Made by a program: the position numbers and the translations under genes. Of a DNA stretch of 64,000 nt, positions 1-7,890 are shown one piece after another. The notes under the pieces are model-generated. The model was not told where the DNA came from, did no database searches, and saw nothing but the letters and a program-made list of their open reading frames with translations. How positions within the stretch are numbered: the first letter of the stretch is position 1; each line of letters starts with the position of its first letter. The stretch is from Roseovarius sp. (GTDB lineage: Bacteria; Pseudomonadota; Alphaproteobacteria; Rhodobacterales; Rhodobacteraceae). The stretch lies in contig JAJFIA010000015.1 in the NCBI GenBank assembly GCA_021775255.1, positions 1-64,000 on the forward strand, in the 5' to 3' direction.

Positions 1-122
1 CGCAGTTCGGCAGCATCAACCTGGCGGGCAATGCCGAGCTTGATTTCGGCGGCGGCGACGTGGTTGAGCTGATCGGCCTGACCACGCTGACCGGGCTGGA
101 AAGCGCGATCGATATCGTCTGA
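1..122 (+). CDS. C-terminal end of an unidentified protein (partial)
   Basis: The reading frame is open from the window edge and stops with TGA at 120-122, leaving 39 residues. The tail is rich in Gly, Leu and Thr and ends in Ile-Asp-Ile-Val. Such tails occur in repeat-rich secreted proteins, but too little is present to assign a family. A hairpin at 134-165 follows the stop. I do not recognise the gene. Confidence 0.5.
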   Translation, partial: QFGSINLAGNAELDFGGGDVVELIGLTTLTGLESAIDIV

Positions 123-133
123 CGCGGGGGGCC

Positions 134-165
134 GGGGTGCAACCGTGATTTCAATTGGTTGCCCC
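134..165. terminator. Probable bidirectional terminator hairpin
   Basis: GCAACC (139-144) pairs with GGTTGC (157-162), extended by GGGG (134-137) against CCCC (162-165) with one bulged T. It lies exactly between the end of the rightward partial gene and the stop codon of the leftward VWA gene, as expected for a shared terminator of convergent genes. No long T-run is present, so strength is unknown. Confidence 0.45.
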
Positions 166-1349
166 TAACGCAGCAGATTCTTCATGCCCTCATCAAGCCC
201 AGCAAGGGTCATCGGGATCATCTGCTTTGCAAAAATATTGCGGATCATGCCGATGGATTGGGTATAGCCCCAGTGATCTTTGGGGATGGGATTGATCCAC
301 AGGTTTGACGGCCACTGATCGCGCGCGCGGGTTAGCCAGACCTCGCCTGCCTCGGCGTTCATATGCTCATTGGCCCCGCCGGGATAGGCAATCTCATAGG
401 GCGACATGCTGGCATCGCCGACAAAGATGCATTTGTAATCGGACCCGTAGGTGTGCAGCACCTCTTCGGTGGGAATTTGCGCATCCCAGCGGCGGCGGTT
501 ATCGCGCCAAACGCCCTCATACAGGCAGTTGTGAAAATAGAAATATTCCAGATGCTTGAATTCGGCGCGGGCGGCGGAAAACAGCTCTTCCACCACTTTG
601 ATATGAGCATCCATCGAGCCGCCAACATCGAGAAACAGCAATACCTTGACTGCATTGCGCCGCTCGGGGCGGGTTTGCACATCGAGATAGCCATGCTCGG
701 CCGTGGCGCGAATGGTGCTGTTGAGATCAAGCTCTTCCGCCGCGCCATCGCGGGCCCAGCGGCGCAAACGCCGGAGCGCCACCTTGATGTTACGGGTGCC
801 CAGCTCAACGGAATCGTCGAGATTGCGAAATTCGCGCTTGTCCCAGACCTTGACCGCGCGCTGGTGGCGCGATTCCGACTGGCCGATGCGGATACCTTCA
901 GGATTATAGCCATAGGCGCCAAAGGGCGAGGTGCCCGCCGTACCGATCCATTTATTGCCGCCCTGATGCCGGGCTTTTTGCTCATTGAGCCGCTCAATGA
1001 GGGTCTGCATCAGCTTGTCAAAGCCGCCCAAAGCCTTGATCTCGGCTTTCTCAGACTCTGAAAGGTGCTTTTCGGCCATTTTCTCAAGCCAGTCTGCGGG
1101 CAGGTCAATCGCGCCCATGACCTCAGCGGGGGTGATTTTATCAAGGCCTGCAAAGCTGGCGGCAAAGGCGCGGTCAAAGCGATCAATATTGCGCTCATCC
1201 TTGACCATGCTCATGCGGGCAAGATAATAAAACCCTTCGGAATCATAGGTGACAAGCCCCGCGCGCAAAGCTTCAAGGAAGCTCAGAAATTCGCGCAGCG
1301 AGACCGGGATGCCGGAATTCCGCAGGGTTTCAAAGAACGGCAGGAACAT
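165..1349 (-). CDS. CoxE-like VWA domain protein
   Basis: Protein of 394 residues of the CoxE/VWA-containing type that partners MoxR AAA+ ATPases. The N-terminal half is helical. The C-terminal half carries a von Willebrand A fold whose metal-site loop reads D-V-G-G-S-M, that is DxGxS rather than the usual DxSxS. The open frame extends to 1583, but that extension runs backwards through another small gene. The start at 1349 gives the family-typical N-terminus MFLPFFETLR. It is the last gene of a leftward run: MoxR ATPase (3040-3882), DUF2927 lipoprotein, 54-residue membrane protein, then this gene 8 bp later. By analogy with MoxR-VWA pairs it probably acts in ATP-driven assembly or maturation of a protein complex; the client is unknown. 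Confidence 0.85.
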   Translation of the reverse strand: MFLPFFETLRNSGIPVSLREFLSFLEALRAGLVTYDSEGFYYLARMSMVKDERNIDRFDRAFAASFAGLDKITPAEVMGAIDLPADWLEKMAEKHLSESEKAEIKALGGFDKLMQTLIERLNEQKARHQGGNKWIGTAGTSPFGAYGYNPEGIRIGQSESRHQRAVKVWDKREFRNLDDSVELGTRNIKVALRRLRRWARDGAAEELDLNSTIRATAEHGYLDVQTRPERRNAVKVLLFLDVGGSMDAHIKVVEELFSAARAEFKHLEYFYFHNCLYEGVWRDNRRRWDAQIPTEEVLHTYGSDYKCIFVGDASMSPYEIAYPGGANEHMNAEAGEVWLTRARDQWPSNLWINPIPKDHWGYTQSIGMIRNIFAKQMIPMTLAGLDEGMKNLLR

Positions 1350-1357
1350 CGGGCGCG

Positions 1358-1522
1358 CTAGAGGCTGCGGTTGATATAGATCGAAACAAACAGGCCGATT
1401 AGGGCAAATAACATCGCATAAACAAAGGCATATTGCAAAATATCCGCCAGCTTGCCTTTGCGGCGGCGGGCCGTATAGGCACCGAATATCACCCCCAGAA
1501 TGGCCCCCAATAATATGATCAT
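1358..1522 (-). CDS. Small membrane protein (54 aa), unrecognised
   Basis: Short gene read from ATG at 1522 to TAG at 1358-1360. The product starts MIILLGAILGVIFGAY, has a basic stretch (TARRRKGK, about residues 17-24), then a second hydrophobic segment from about residue 30 to 48, and ends NRSL. This predicts two membrane helices joined by a short positive loop. It starts 4 bp after the stop of the DUF2927 gene and ends 8 bp before the start of the VWA gene, so it is almost certainly translated as part of that operon. I know no function; the position suggests a membrane anchor or subunit of the MoxR/VWA cassette. Confidence 0.75.
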   Translation of the reverse strand: MIILLGAILGVIFGAYTARRRKGKLADILQYAFVYAMLFALIGLFVSIYINRSL

Positions 1523-1525
1523 GGC

Positions 1526-2929
1526 TTATCCGTTTGTCGTGTTGATCGGTGTGATCGTGGTCAGTTTTGAGCGCAAGACCCAATCGGTGCCAAAGCCGTA
1601 GCGCGCCCAGCCCAGACTGTCCAGCCGCAGCGCCTGTGCCCGGTCTTTTTCGCCCAAAAGCTCATAGGCTTCGGCGCGCAGCAGCATCAGATTGGCCAAA
1701 AGTGCAGCATCCTCAAACCGCATGGCATTGGCAATATGCGGGGTTACAATACTGAGTGCGATATCCGGCTGGCCCGCATGTATGGCCCAGGCGGCCAGTT
1801 GGGTGGCGGTATTGGCCTGATGTATGGCGGTGCCCGGTGTCTGCTGATAGGCTTTCATCGCGGCGCGAAAATGCTTGAGGGACAGGGCCGGATTGGAATT
1901 TTTTGCCAGGCGGCCCAGGGTGTAATGGGTAAAGCCAAGACGCTGATCAAACCAGCCCTCAGAGGTGGCAATGGCCAGGGCCCTGTTGGCGGCGCGCAGG
2001 CGTTTTGCCTGTGGCGCGCCCGGCCCAAGCGCTGTTTCAATCGCCTTGATCCAGGCGCGCGGCGTCGCTTTGGTATTGCGCGGTGACAGGTGATCGCCAC
2101 GCGGATTGAGCCGGGAAAGGATTGCCGGTAGCTGGCTTGCCACCTGTTGCCGGGTCATGCCGGAATGCAGCTCGGGCTGATAGGTGGCGCGCAGGATCAG
2201 CATGTCAAACCCGGTAAGGACGGTTTGCATGTTGTCATCATTGAAAACGCTGTCGGGCAGGCGATAGAGATCATTGAGCGGGCCAAGCGCCTGTGCCAGT
2301 TCCTCGTGCAGGCAATCGCGGGCCTCTTGCGGGCTGACATCATTGGGCAGGAAAATAGCCAGCCTGGTACGTTTTCGCAGATTGCCCCAGTTGGTGGCAT
2401 GGCCGCGCCGGGCTGTGCTGAACTCGTTCAGGCTTGAGACATTGGGCACCACGAAACAGGCGGCACTGGGCTGATATTTGTGAATGTCGCGGCGTGATAC
2501 AGCCTCGATCGTGATATTGGCCGCATTGCCGCTGACCCGTGAGATGTTGATCCCCGCCTCAGAGCGCAGGCGGTGGAGCAGATTGTCAAGATCAGGCAGC
2601 AATGTTGCCGGAGCTGCGCCGGTGACCCGCACCGAGACCGGGGTTTCAAAACGGGTGAAAGTTGACAGGTTGCTGCCGGATTCCAGTTGAAAGGTCAGAT
2701 CAAGGAAATCCCGCGCGATATCGCTGTTGGCACGCGCAGGTGGCAGGGGATCAGGATCCGAGAATGTCTTGATCGGCGGTAGCCGGTCTTGTGCTGCTGT
2801 GGATGCCCGCGTGGTGGTATTTGCATCCGGCACCGGGGCGCAGGCCCCAAGCATCAGGCAAAGCGGCACCATAAGTGGGTTAAACCGTACCGGCCTTGTT
2901 ACAAGTCCGCTAATCATCTTCACATGCAT
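1526..2929 (-). CDS. DUF2927 domain lipoprotein
   Basis: 467 residues with a lipoprotein signal (LGAC lipobox, Cys about residue 30), so probably exported and lipidated. The middle of the protein (about 75-250) matches the DUF2927 family, including the HEELAQALG segment near residues 208-216. That segment resembles the HExxQ motif of some zinc peptidases, though activity is not established for the family. The C-terminal 200 residues are Ala/Leu-rich helical repeats of TPR character. The start at 2929 has an AAGGGG ribosome site just upstream. It lies between the MoxR gene (111 bp upstream) and the 54-residue membrane protein (4 bp downstream). DUF2927 is certain in general shape; any peptidase role is inference. 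Confidence 0.8.
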   Translation of the reverse strand: MHVKMISGLVTRPVRFNPLMVPLCLMLGACAPVPDANTTTRASTAAQDRLPPIKTFSDPDPLPPARANSDIARDFLDLTFQLESGSNLSTFTRFETPVSVRVTGAAPATLLPDLDNLLHRLRSEAGINISRVSGNAANITIEAVSRRDIHKYQPSAACFVVPNVSSLNEFSTARRGHATNWGNLRKRTRLAIFLPNDVSPQEARDCLHEELAQALGPLNDLYRLPDSVFNDDNMQTVLTGFDMLILRATYQPELHSGMTRQQVASQLPAILSRLNPRGDHLSPRNTKATPRAWIKAIETALGPGAPQAKRLRAANRALAIATSEGWFDQRLGFTHYTLGRLAKNSNPALSLKHFRAAMKAYQQTPGTAIHQANTATQLAAWAIHAGQPDIALSIVTPHIANAMRFEDAALLANLMLLRAEAYELLGEKDRAQALRLDSLGWARYGFGTDWVLRSKLTTITPINTTNG

Positions 2930-3039
2930 AAGGGCCCCTTGGCGGTTGGCTCGGGTGAATTTATCCGGTCAGAAACGCTCAAGATAAATATTTTGCCAAG
3001 AAAAACAAGTTAATACTCCCGCGATGGACTGCGGTGTTG

Positions 3040-3882
3040 TCAACGCTGTTGCCGCCGTGCCATGAAGGCCAGACGCTCAAACAGATGCACGTCCTGCTCA
3101 TTTTTCAACAATGCGCCATGCAGTTTTGGCAGGGCATCCGCGCCGCTGCGTTGCAAATCCTCAGGCGTCAGATCTTCGGCCAGCAGCAGTTTGAGCCAGT
3201 CAAGCACCTCGGAAGTTGACGGCTTTTTCTTCAGGCCGGATTGCTCGCGGATCTGGTAAAATTGCGTCAGGGCTGTGGTCAGCAGGGCCTGTTTGATGCC
3301 GGGAAAATGCACCTCGACAATCTGGCGCATAGTTTCAGTATCGGGGAAACGGATGTAATGGAAAAAACACCGGCGCAGGAAGGCATCGGGCAGCTCTTTT
3401 TCATTGTTCGAGGTGATGATCACAACCGGGCGATGCCTGGCGCGGATGGTCTCGCCCGTCTCGTAGACATGAAACTCCATCTTGTCGAGCTCCTGCAACA
3501 GATCGTTGGGGAATTCGATATCGGCCTTGTCAATCTCGTCAATCAGCAGCACCAGCCGCTCATCCGCAGTAAACGCCTGCCAAAGCTTGCCGGGGCGGAT
3601 GTAATTGGCCACGTCATGCACCCGCGCGTCGCCAAGCTGGCTATCACGCAGGCGCGAGACAGCATCATATTCATAAAGCCCCTGCTGTGCCTTGGTTGTG
3701 GATTTGATATTCCATTCCAGCAGGCTGAGGCCCAAAGCATTGGCCACCTGCCGCGCCAGCTCGGTTTTGCCGGTGCCCGGCTCGCCTTTGACCAGCAAGG
3801 GGCGCTCGAGCGTGATGGCGGCATTGACGGCAATGCGCAGATCGTCGGTGGCGATATAGCTGTCTGAGCCCTGGAATTTCAT
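3040..3882 (-). CDS. MoxR-family AAA+ ATPase
   Basis: 280 residues. Walker A GEPGTGKTE lies near residue 40, Walker B LLIDEIDKAD follows, then sensor 1 around IITSNNEKELPDAFLRRC. It has the C-terminal lid of MoxR/YehL-like ATPases. The frame is open to 4146, but the start at 3882 is preferred because the protein then begins MKFQGSD and AGGA sits 10 bp upstream. It heads the leftward cluster with DUF2927, a small membrane protein and a CoxE-like VWA protein. MoxR proteins work as chaperone-like ATPases with VWA partners encoded beside them, and that pairing is present here. Confidence 0.9.
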   Translation of the reverse strand: MKFQGSDSYIATDDLRIAVNAAITLERPLLVKGEPGTGKTELARQVANALGLSLLEWNIKSTTKAQQGLYEYDAVSRLRDSQLGDARVHDVANYIRPGKLWQAFTADERLVLLIDEIDKADIEFPNDLLQELDKMEFHVYETGETIRARHRPVVIITSNNEKELPDAFLRRCFFHYIRFPDTETMRQIVEVHFPGIKQALLTTALTQFYQIREQSGLKKKPSTSEVLDWLKLLLAEDLTPEDLQRSGADALPKLHGALLKNEQDVHLFERLAFMARRQQR

Positions 3883-4074
3883 CGGGTATCCATCCTGTTC
3901 AACCTGCATTGCTTGCCCCGTTGCGTTTGAAAAGTAAAGCCGAAGAAAAATCAGATCAATGTCTCGTGATTGGCTAGTGACAAAGCGAAGGTACGGGTGT
4001 AATGCATCGCCATGCAGCGCCACTTGTCCGAGGAGAAGATCATGCCCGACGCTGGCCTTGAAAAGGGGACCCGA

Positions 4075-4497
4075 ATGAAAGCGGAACAATTTCTGCCCGA
4101 GGATTATCGCCCGGCTGAAGATGAACCATTCATGAATGACCGGCAACTTAAATATTTTCGTCGTAAGCTGATAGATTGGCGCGATGACTTGCTTTCCGGA
4201 ACCCGCACCACCCTTGAGGGGCTACAGGACGGCACCCGCGCCATTCCCGATGTGGCCGACCGCGCCAGCGAAGAAACCGATCGCGCGCTTGAATTGCGTA
4301 CCCGCGATCGTCAGCGCAAGCTGGTGGGCAAGATCGAACAGGCCCTGCGCCGAATCGATGAAGGCGAATACGGTTATTGCGAAGTGACCGGCGAGCCGAT
4401 CAGCCTCAAACGCCTTGATGCGCGCCCGATTGCCACCATGAGCCTTGAGGCTCAGGAAAGCCATGAGCGACGGGAAAAAGTGCATCGCGACGATTGA
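4075..4497 (+). CDS. dksA: DksA-type RNA polymerase-binding transcription factor
   Basis: 140 residues from MKAEQFLPED. DksA binds the secondary channel of RNA polymerase and with ppGpp adjusts transcription of rRNA and amino-acid genes. The coiled-coil tip motif D-V-A-D-R-A (DxxDxA) is intact. The zinc-finger region reads YGYCEVTGEPI and later ATMSLEAQE, so only one of the usual four cysteines remains. One-cysteine DksA proteins are known in Rhodobacter. An upstream in-frame ATG at 4042 has a stronger ribosome site (AGGAG at 4031-4035) and would add 11 residues; I chose 4075 because the family usually starts there. A terminator follows at 4525-4554. Confidence 0.92.
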   Translation: MKAEQFLPEDYRPAEDEPFMNDRQLKYFRRKLIDWRDDLLSGTRTTLEGLQDGTRAIPDVADRASEETDRALELRTRDRQRKLVGKIEQALRRIDEGEYGYCEVTGEPISLKRLDARPIATMSLEAQESHERREKVHRDD

Positions 4498-4524
4498 TCG
4501 CGGACATTTTTTACCAAGGATTTC

Positions 4525-4554
4525 AACGCCGGGGCTTTCGCTCTGGCGTTTTTT
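4525..4554 (+). terminator. Rho-independent terminator of dksA
   Basis: Eleven-pair stem AACGCCGGGGC / GCTCTGGCGTT (4525-4535 with 4540-4550, including G-T pairs), a TTTC loop and a following T-run. It lies 28 bp after the dksA stop. Confidence 0.8.
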
Positions 4555-4570
4555 GTATCATGGGTAGAGC

Positions 4571-5740
4571 ATGAAGCTGGATGGTTTGAAAACGCTTGTT
4601 ATCGGGGCCGGGATTGGCGGGTTGGCTGTAGCGCGGGCTTTGGCGCTGCGCGGTGCGGATGTGACGGTACTTGAGCAGGCCGCAGAGATATCCGAAGTTG
4701 GCGCCGGCCTGCAGATCAGCCCCAATGGCTTTGCCGTGTTGGCGGCACTTGGGCTTGGCGAGGGCCTGCGCGCGGAGGCGGTGCAGGGCAGGGCGGTTTC
4801 ATTGCGCGATTACCGGCGCGGTGAGGTGCTCAGGCTTGATCTCGATCTCCTGCAGAATCAGAATTACTATTTTGCGCACCGCGCGGATCTGATTGACCTT
4901 CTGGCAAATGGTGCGCGCGATGCGGGCGTGAAAATCCGGCTGCTGCAAAAGGTCGAACAGATCACTCCGGGGGACAGGCCGCAGGTTGTTCTCTCCAACG
5001 GGGCAACAATCAAGGCTGATCTGGTAGTGGGGGCGGATGGGCTGCACTCAAAATTGCGGCCGGTTCTGAACGGGGATAATCCGCCCTTTTTCACCGGTCA
5101 GGTGGCCTGGCGTGCGATTGTGCCCAATGACACGGCGCGCGGGCCCGAGGCCCATGTGCATATGGGGCCTCACCGGCATGTGATCAGCTATCCGCTGCGC
5201 GGCGGGCGGGATTTGAATATCGTGGCGGTACAGGAGCGCGCCAACTGGGCCAGCGAGAGCTGGAGCCAGCGCGATGATCCGGATAATCTGCGGGCTGTAT
5301 TTGCCGATTTTGGACCAGAGGTGCAGCAGATGCTTGCCAGGGTCGAAAAGGTGCATTTATGGGGCCTGTTTCGCCATATGGTGGCCCCGGTCTGGCAGGG
5401 CGGCAACACGGCGTTGCTGGGGGACGCCGCCCACCCTACCTTGCCGTTCATGGCGCAAGGCGCGGTGATGGCGCTGGAAGATGCCTGGGTTCTGGCGGAT
5501 GCTCTCGCGCGGCAGGGCACGGTTGCCCGGGGGCTGGCCAGCTATCAACAGCGGCGCGAGGCGCGGGTGCGCCGGGTGGTGCAGGCGGCCAATGGCAATG
5601 CCCGCAAATATCACCTGTCTTTCGGACCTCTGAGATGGGCCGCGCATTCAGCCCTGAGACTGGGGGGAGCGGTGACACCTCGGCGGATGATGACGCAGTT
5701 CAACTGGCTTTACGACCATGACGTGACTGGCGATCTGTAG
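4571..5740 (+). CDS. FAD-dependent monooxygenase (salicylate/3-hydroxybenzoate hydroxylase type)
   Basis: 389 residues of the class A flavoprotein hydroxylase family. The N-terminal Rossmann motif is GAGIGGLAVARAL followed by VTVLEQ. The middle DG motif is VVGADGLHSKLRP. The second FAD motif is GDAAHPTLPFMAQGA, near residue 280. These enzymes use NAD(P)H and oxygen to hydroxylate an aromatic or similar ring; the substrate cannot be read from the sequence. It follows dksA by 73 bp with the dksA terminator between, so it has its own transcript. It ends at a perfect palindrome (5736-5762) shared with the oppositely oriented aminotransferase gene. Confidence 0.85.
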   Translation: MKLDGLKTLVIGAGIGGLAVARALALRGADVTVLEQAAEISEVGAGLQISPNGFAVLAALGLGEGLRAEAVQGRAVSLRDYRRGEVLRLDLDLLQNQNYYFAHRADLIDLLANGARDAGVKIRLLQKVEQITPGDRPQVVLSNGATIKADLVVGADGLHSKLRPVLNGDNPPFFTGQVAWRAIVPNDTARGPEAHVHMGPHRHVISYPLRGGRDLNIVAVQERANWASESWSQRDDPDNLRAVFADFGPEVQQMLARVEKVHLWGLFRHMVAPVWQGGNTALLGDAAHPTLPFMAQGAVMALEDAWVLADALARQGTVARGLASYQQRREARVRRVVQAANGNARKYHLSFGPLRWAAHSALRLGGAVTPRRMMTQFNWLYDHDVTGDL

Positions 5741-5762
5741 GGTGGGTGAAACCCACCCTACA
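5736..5762. repeat. Dispersed palindrome GTAGGGTGGGT, copy 1 (bidirectional terminator)
   Basis: Perfect 12-bp stem TGTAGGGTGGGT / ACCCACCCTACA with loop GAA. The left arm overlaps the stop codon of the FAD monooxygenase, and the right arm ends 1 bp before the stop codon of the convergent aminotransferase. A second copy with the same arms and loop AAA is at 27208-27232, again between convergent genes. Confidence 0.85.
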
Positions 5763-5763
5763 T

Positions 5764-6900
5764 TCAGCCGCCTGAGCCGCTTCCGGCTTTGAGCAAAAAT
5801 TCCGAAAGCCGTGTCAGCCCCGATTGCAGAATTTCCGGGTTATTGGCGTATCCGATGCGCAGATACCCTTCCATATCCAACGCCGAGCCGGGGGTAAGCA
5901 TGACGCCGGTCTCAGTGAGCAACTTCACGCAAAATTCCCTTGAGGGCATCTCAAAATCATATTTCAGCAGCGCGGTGGTGCCGGATTTTGGCCGCACCCA
6001 TGTGATCCGCGGCTCCTGCGCCACCCAATCGGCCAGAATGCCAAGATTTGTGCGGGTGATGGCCTGACTGCGCGCGAGCAGGGACGGGGTGCTTTCCAAA
6101 GCCATGGCTGCCAGATGATCACTGATCATGCTCACCGATATGGTATTGTAATCGCGGTGAATCGCGACCTGCTCGATCACCTCACGCGGGGCGGCAATCC
6201 AGCCAAGGCGCAGCCCTGCCAGTGAAAACGCCTTTGACATGCTGGCGGTGCTGATGCCCTTTTCGTAGATATCCGCCATCGAGACGGCCATGCCATCGCC
6301 CTGTTGATTGGTGCCGCGATAGACCTCGTCCGACAGCACATAAGCGCCCGCATCCCGCGCGATGACGGCAATCTCTTGCAGCATTTCCCTGCCCATCAGG
6401 CTGCCGGTCGGGTTGTTGGGGTTGTTGATGGCAATCAGCCGGGTGCCGGGGCTGGCCATGGTGCGCAACTCATCCAGATCAGGCAGAAAGCCGTTTTCCT
6501 CGCGCAGACGCAGCAAATGCACATCCGCGCCGATGCTTTCGGGGATGGAATAATGCTGCTGATAGGTGGGAACGACGGAAATCACCCGGTCGCCGTGCGA
6601 CACAAGCGCCTGATGCACCAGAGAATTTGCCCCAATGGTGCCGTTGGTGACAAGGATATTTTCGCGGCCTTGCGCGTCATAAAGCGTGGCAATGGCATCG
6701 CGCAGCCGGTCAGAGCCTTCGATTGCGCCATAAGACATCCTCAGTGGTAAAATATCACTGAGCGTCGCATCATTGCGCCCGCATATTTCAAGCAGCTCGG
6801 CAATGGTGAGGCTGTCAACACAGGTTTCGGCCAGGTTGAGCTCGCATTTCGTTTCAAATTCATTCATCCAAAGTTCAACGCCGAAAGGCTTGATATACAT
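5764..6900 (-). CDS. PLP-dependent class I/II aminotransferase
   Basis: 378 residues of fold-type I. NNPNNPTG lies near residues 159-166, the cofactor aspartate is in SDEVY (about D191), and the Schiff-base lysine is K223 in SMSKAFSLAGLRLGW. The start at 6900 gives an N-terminus (FGVELWMNEFETKCELNLAETC) of the kind seen in one alphaproteobacterial group of aspartate aminotransferase-like enzymes. Substrate unknown. Downstream of a DUF1194 gene by 28 bp in the same direction, so possibly cotranscribed with it. It ends at the shared palindrome 5736-5762. Confidence 0.85.
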   Translation of the reverse strand: MYIKPFGVELWMNEFETKCELNLAETCVDSLTIAELLEICGRNDATLSDILPLRMSYGAIEGSDRLRDAIATLYDAQGRENILVTNGTIGANSLVHQALVSHGDRVISVVPTYQQHYSIPESIGADVHLLRLREENGFLPDLDELRTMASPGTRLIAINNPNNPTGSLMGREMLQEIAVIARDAGAYVLSDEVYRGTNQQGDGMAVSMADIYEKGISTASMSKAFSLAGLRLGWIAAPREVIEQVAIHRDYNTISVSMISDHLAAMALESTPSLLARSQAITRTNLGILADWVAQEPRITWVRPKSGTTALLKYDFEMPSREFCVKLLTETGVMLTPGSALDMEGYLRIGYANNPEILQSGLTRLSEFLLKAGSGSGG

Positions 6901-6928
6901 GATCCGCTCCAGCTCACCCCGGGAATAT

Positions 6929-7642
6929 TCAGGGGTATGCGTTAGCCCCTTGCGCCAGAAACATCAACTCGCGCCTGATTTTTTGCCGCATGGCGCGGGC
7001 GAAATCATCCTTGCGGGTGATCGAGATAACAAAAGCCTCATTGCCGCCGATCACGCGGTTTTGGTAATATTGCGCCAGATTGGCATCGCCATCGGCAATG
7101 GTCAGGCCGTTGATGGTGATGCCAAGCGCCACCGCCGCATCGCGGGCAAATTCCGGCGCACCGCCGGAATTGCTGCGGGCGTCGCCCGAGATGTCAATCT
7201 TCAGGGCCTGCCCGGTGAATGTGTTACGGGTTATTAATAATGTGCAATAACGAATAGCACTGCCAATGGATGTCCCGCGCCCGGCATGCTCACGCGGCGC
7301 TGTTTCCACCTGATGAGCAAAGATCAGCGCCGAGGCAATGCTATCAAGATGCTGCCAATCCACGGCCTGCGAGTTCAGGCTGCCAAGGCTCCAATGCACT
7401 ACCGTCACCGCCACACCGCCCGGTTGGCTGGTGATCAGATCAAGGATATCAGGATGACGAAAAGCGTCGGCAATCCCCTGCATCTGAAGCTGATATTCGG
7501 CGTGGCTTACGCTGATTGAGGTGTCAACCGCCAGCACCAGCTCAACGCTAACAGGTTGTAATTCTTGCGCATTACCGGAGGCAATTGCTCGTGAGATACA
7601 TATGAGGAAAAGTAAAACTGCCCCCAAAACATAAACGCGCAT
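6929..7642 (-). CDS. DUF1194 domain protein (VWA-like, secreted)
   Basis: 237 residues. The start at 7642 is supported by AGAAGGA upstream and a following signal peptide (MRVYVLGAVLLFLICISRA). The mature part matches DUF1194: a VWA-like fold with metal-site loop D-T-S-I-S-V-S and the conserved block IDISGDARSNSG in the middle. Family members are periplasmic proteins of unknown role in Rhodobacterales and Rhizobiales. It is unrelated in sequence to the CoxE-like VWA protein at 165-1349. Confidence 0.85.
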   Translation of the reverse strand: MRVYVLGAVLLFLICISRAIASGNAQELQPVSVELVLAVDTSISVSHAEYQLQMQGIADAFRHPDILDLITSQPGGVAVTVVHWSLGSLNSQAVDWQHLDSIASALIFAHQVETAPREHAGRGTSIGSAIRYCTLLITRNTFTGQALKIDISGDARSNSGGAPEFARDAAVALGITINGLTIADGDANLAQYYQNRVIGGNEAFVISITRKDDFARAMRQKIRRELMFLAQGANAYP

Positions 7643-7812
7643 GATCGTCCTTCTGCCACCAACCAGACTCTGGTAAGGCGCGCATTGTGCGGCATTGGTT
7701 TGGGTGTGGCAATAGGCAGCCAAGCTGGGCAGGGACGCTTTGCACACCACCCCATAGGAGATTTTTCAAAGGTTTTGTTTGTTCAAAGCGCCCCAAACAG
7801 CATATCCCACAC

Positions 7813-7874
7813 GCCCCGGCCTTTGCGCCGGGGCCTCTTGGCCAACTTAGAGGTCCCGGCGCGGGGGCCGGGAC
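7813..7874. repeat. 62-bp dual-hairpin repeat, copy 1
   Basis: Two adjacent hairpins: GCCCCGGC / GCCGGGGC (7813-7820, 7827-7834) and GTCCCGGC / GCCGGGAC (7853-7860, 7867-7874), linked by a segment in which GCCTCT can pair with AGAGGT. The same structure, length and orientation occur at 23085-23146. It lies between the start of the DUF1194 gene and the end of mtkB, where it may terminate the mcl-mtkAB transcript. Confidence 0.8.
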
Positions 7875-7890
7875 GTGAGGGGGAAAGTTG

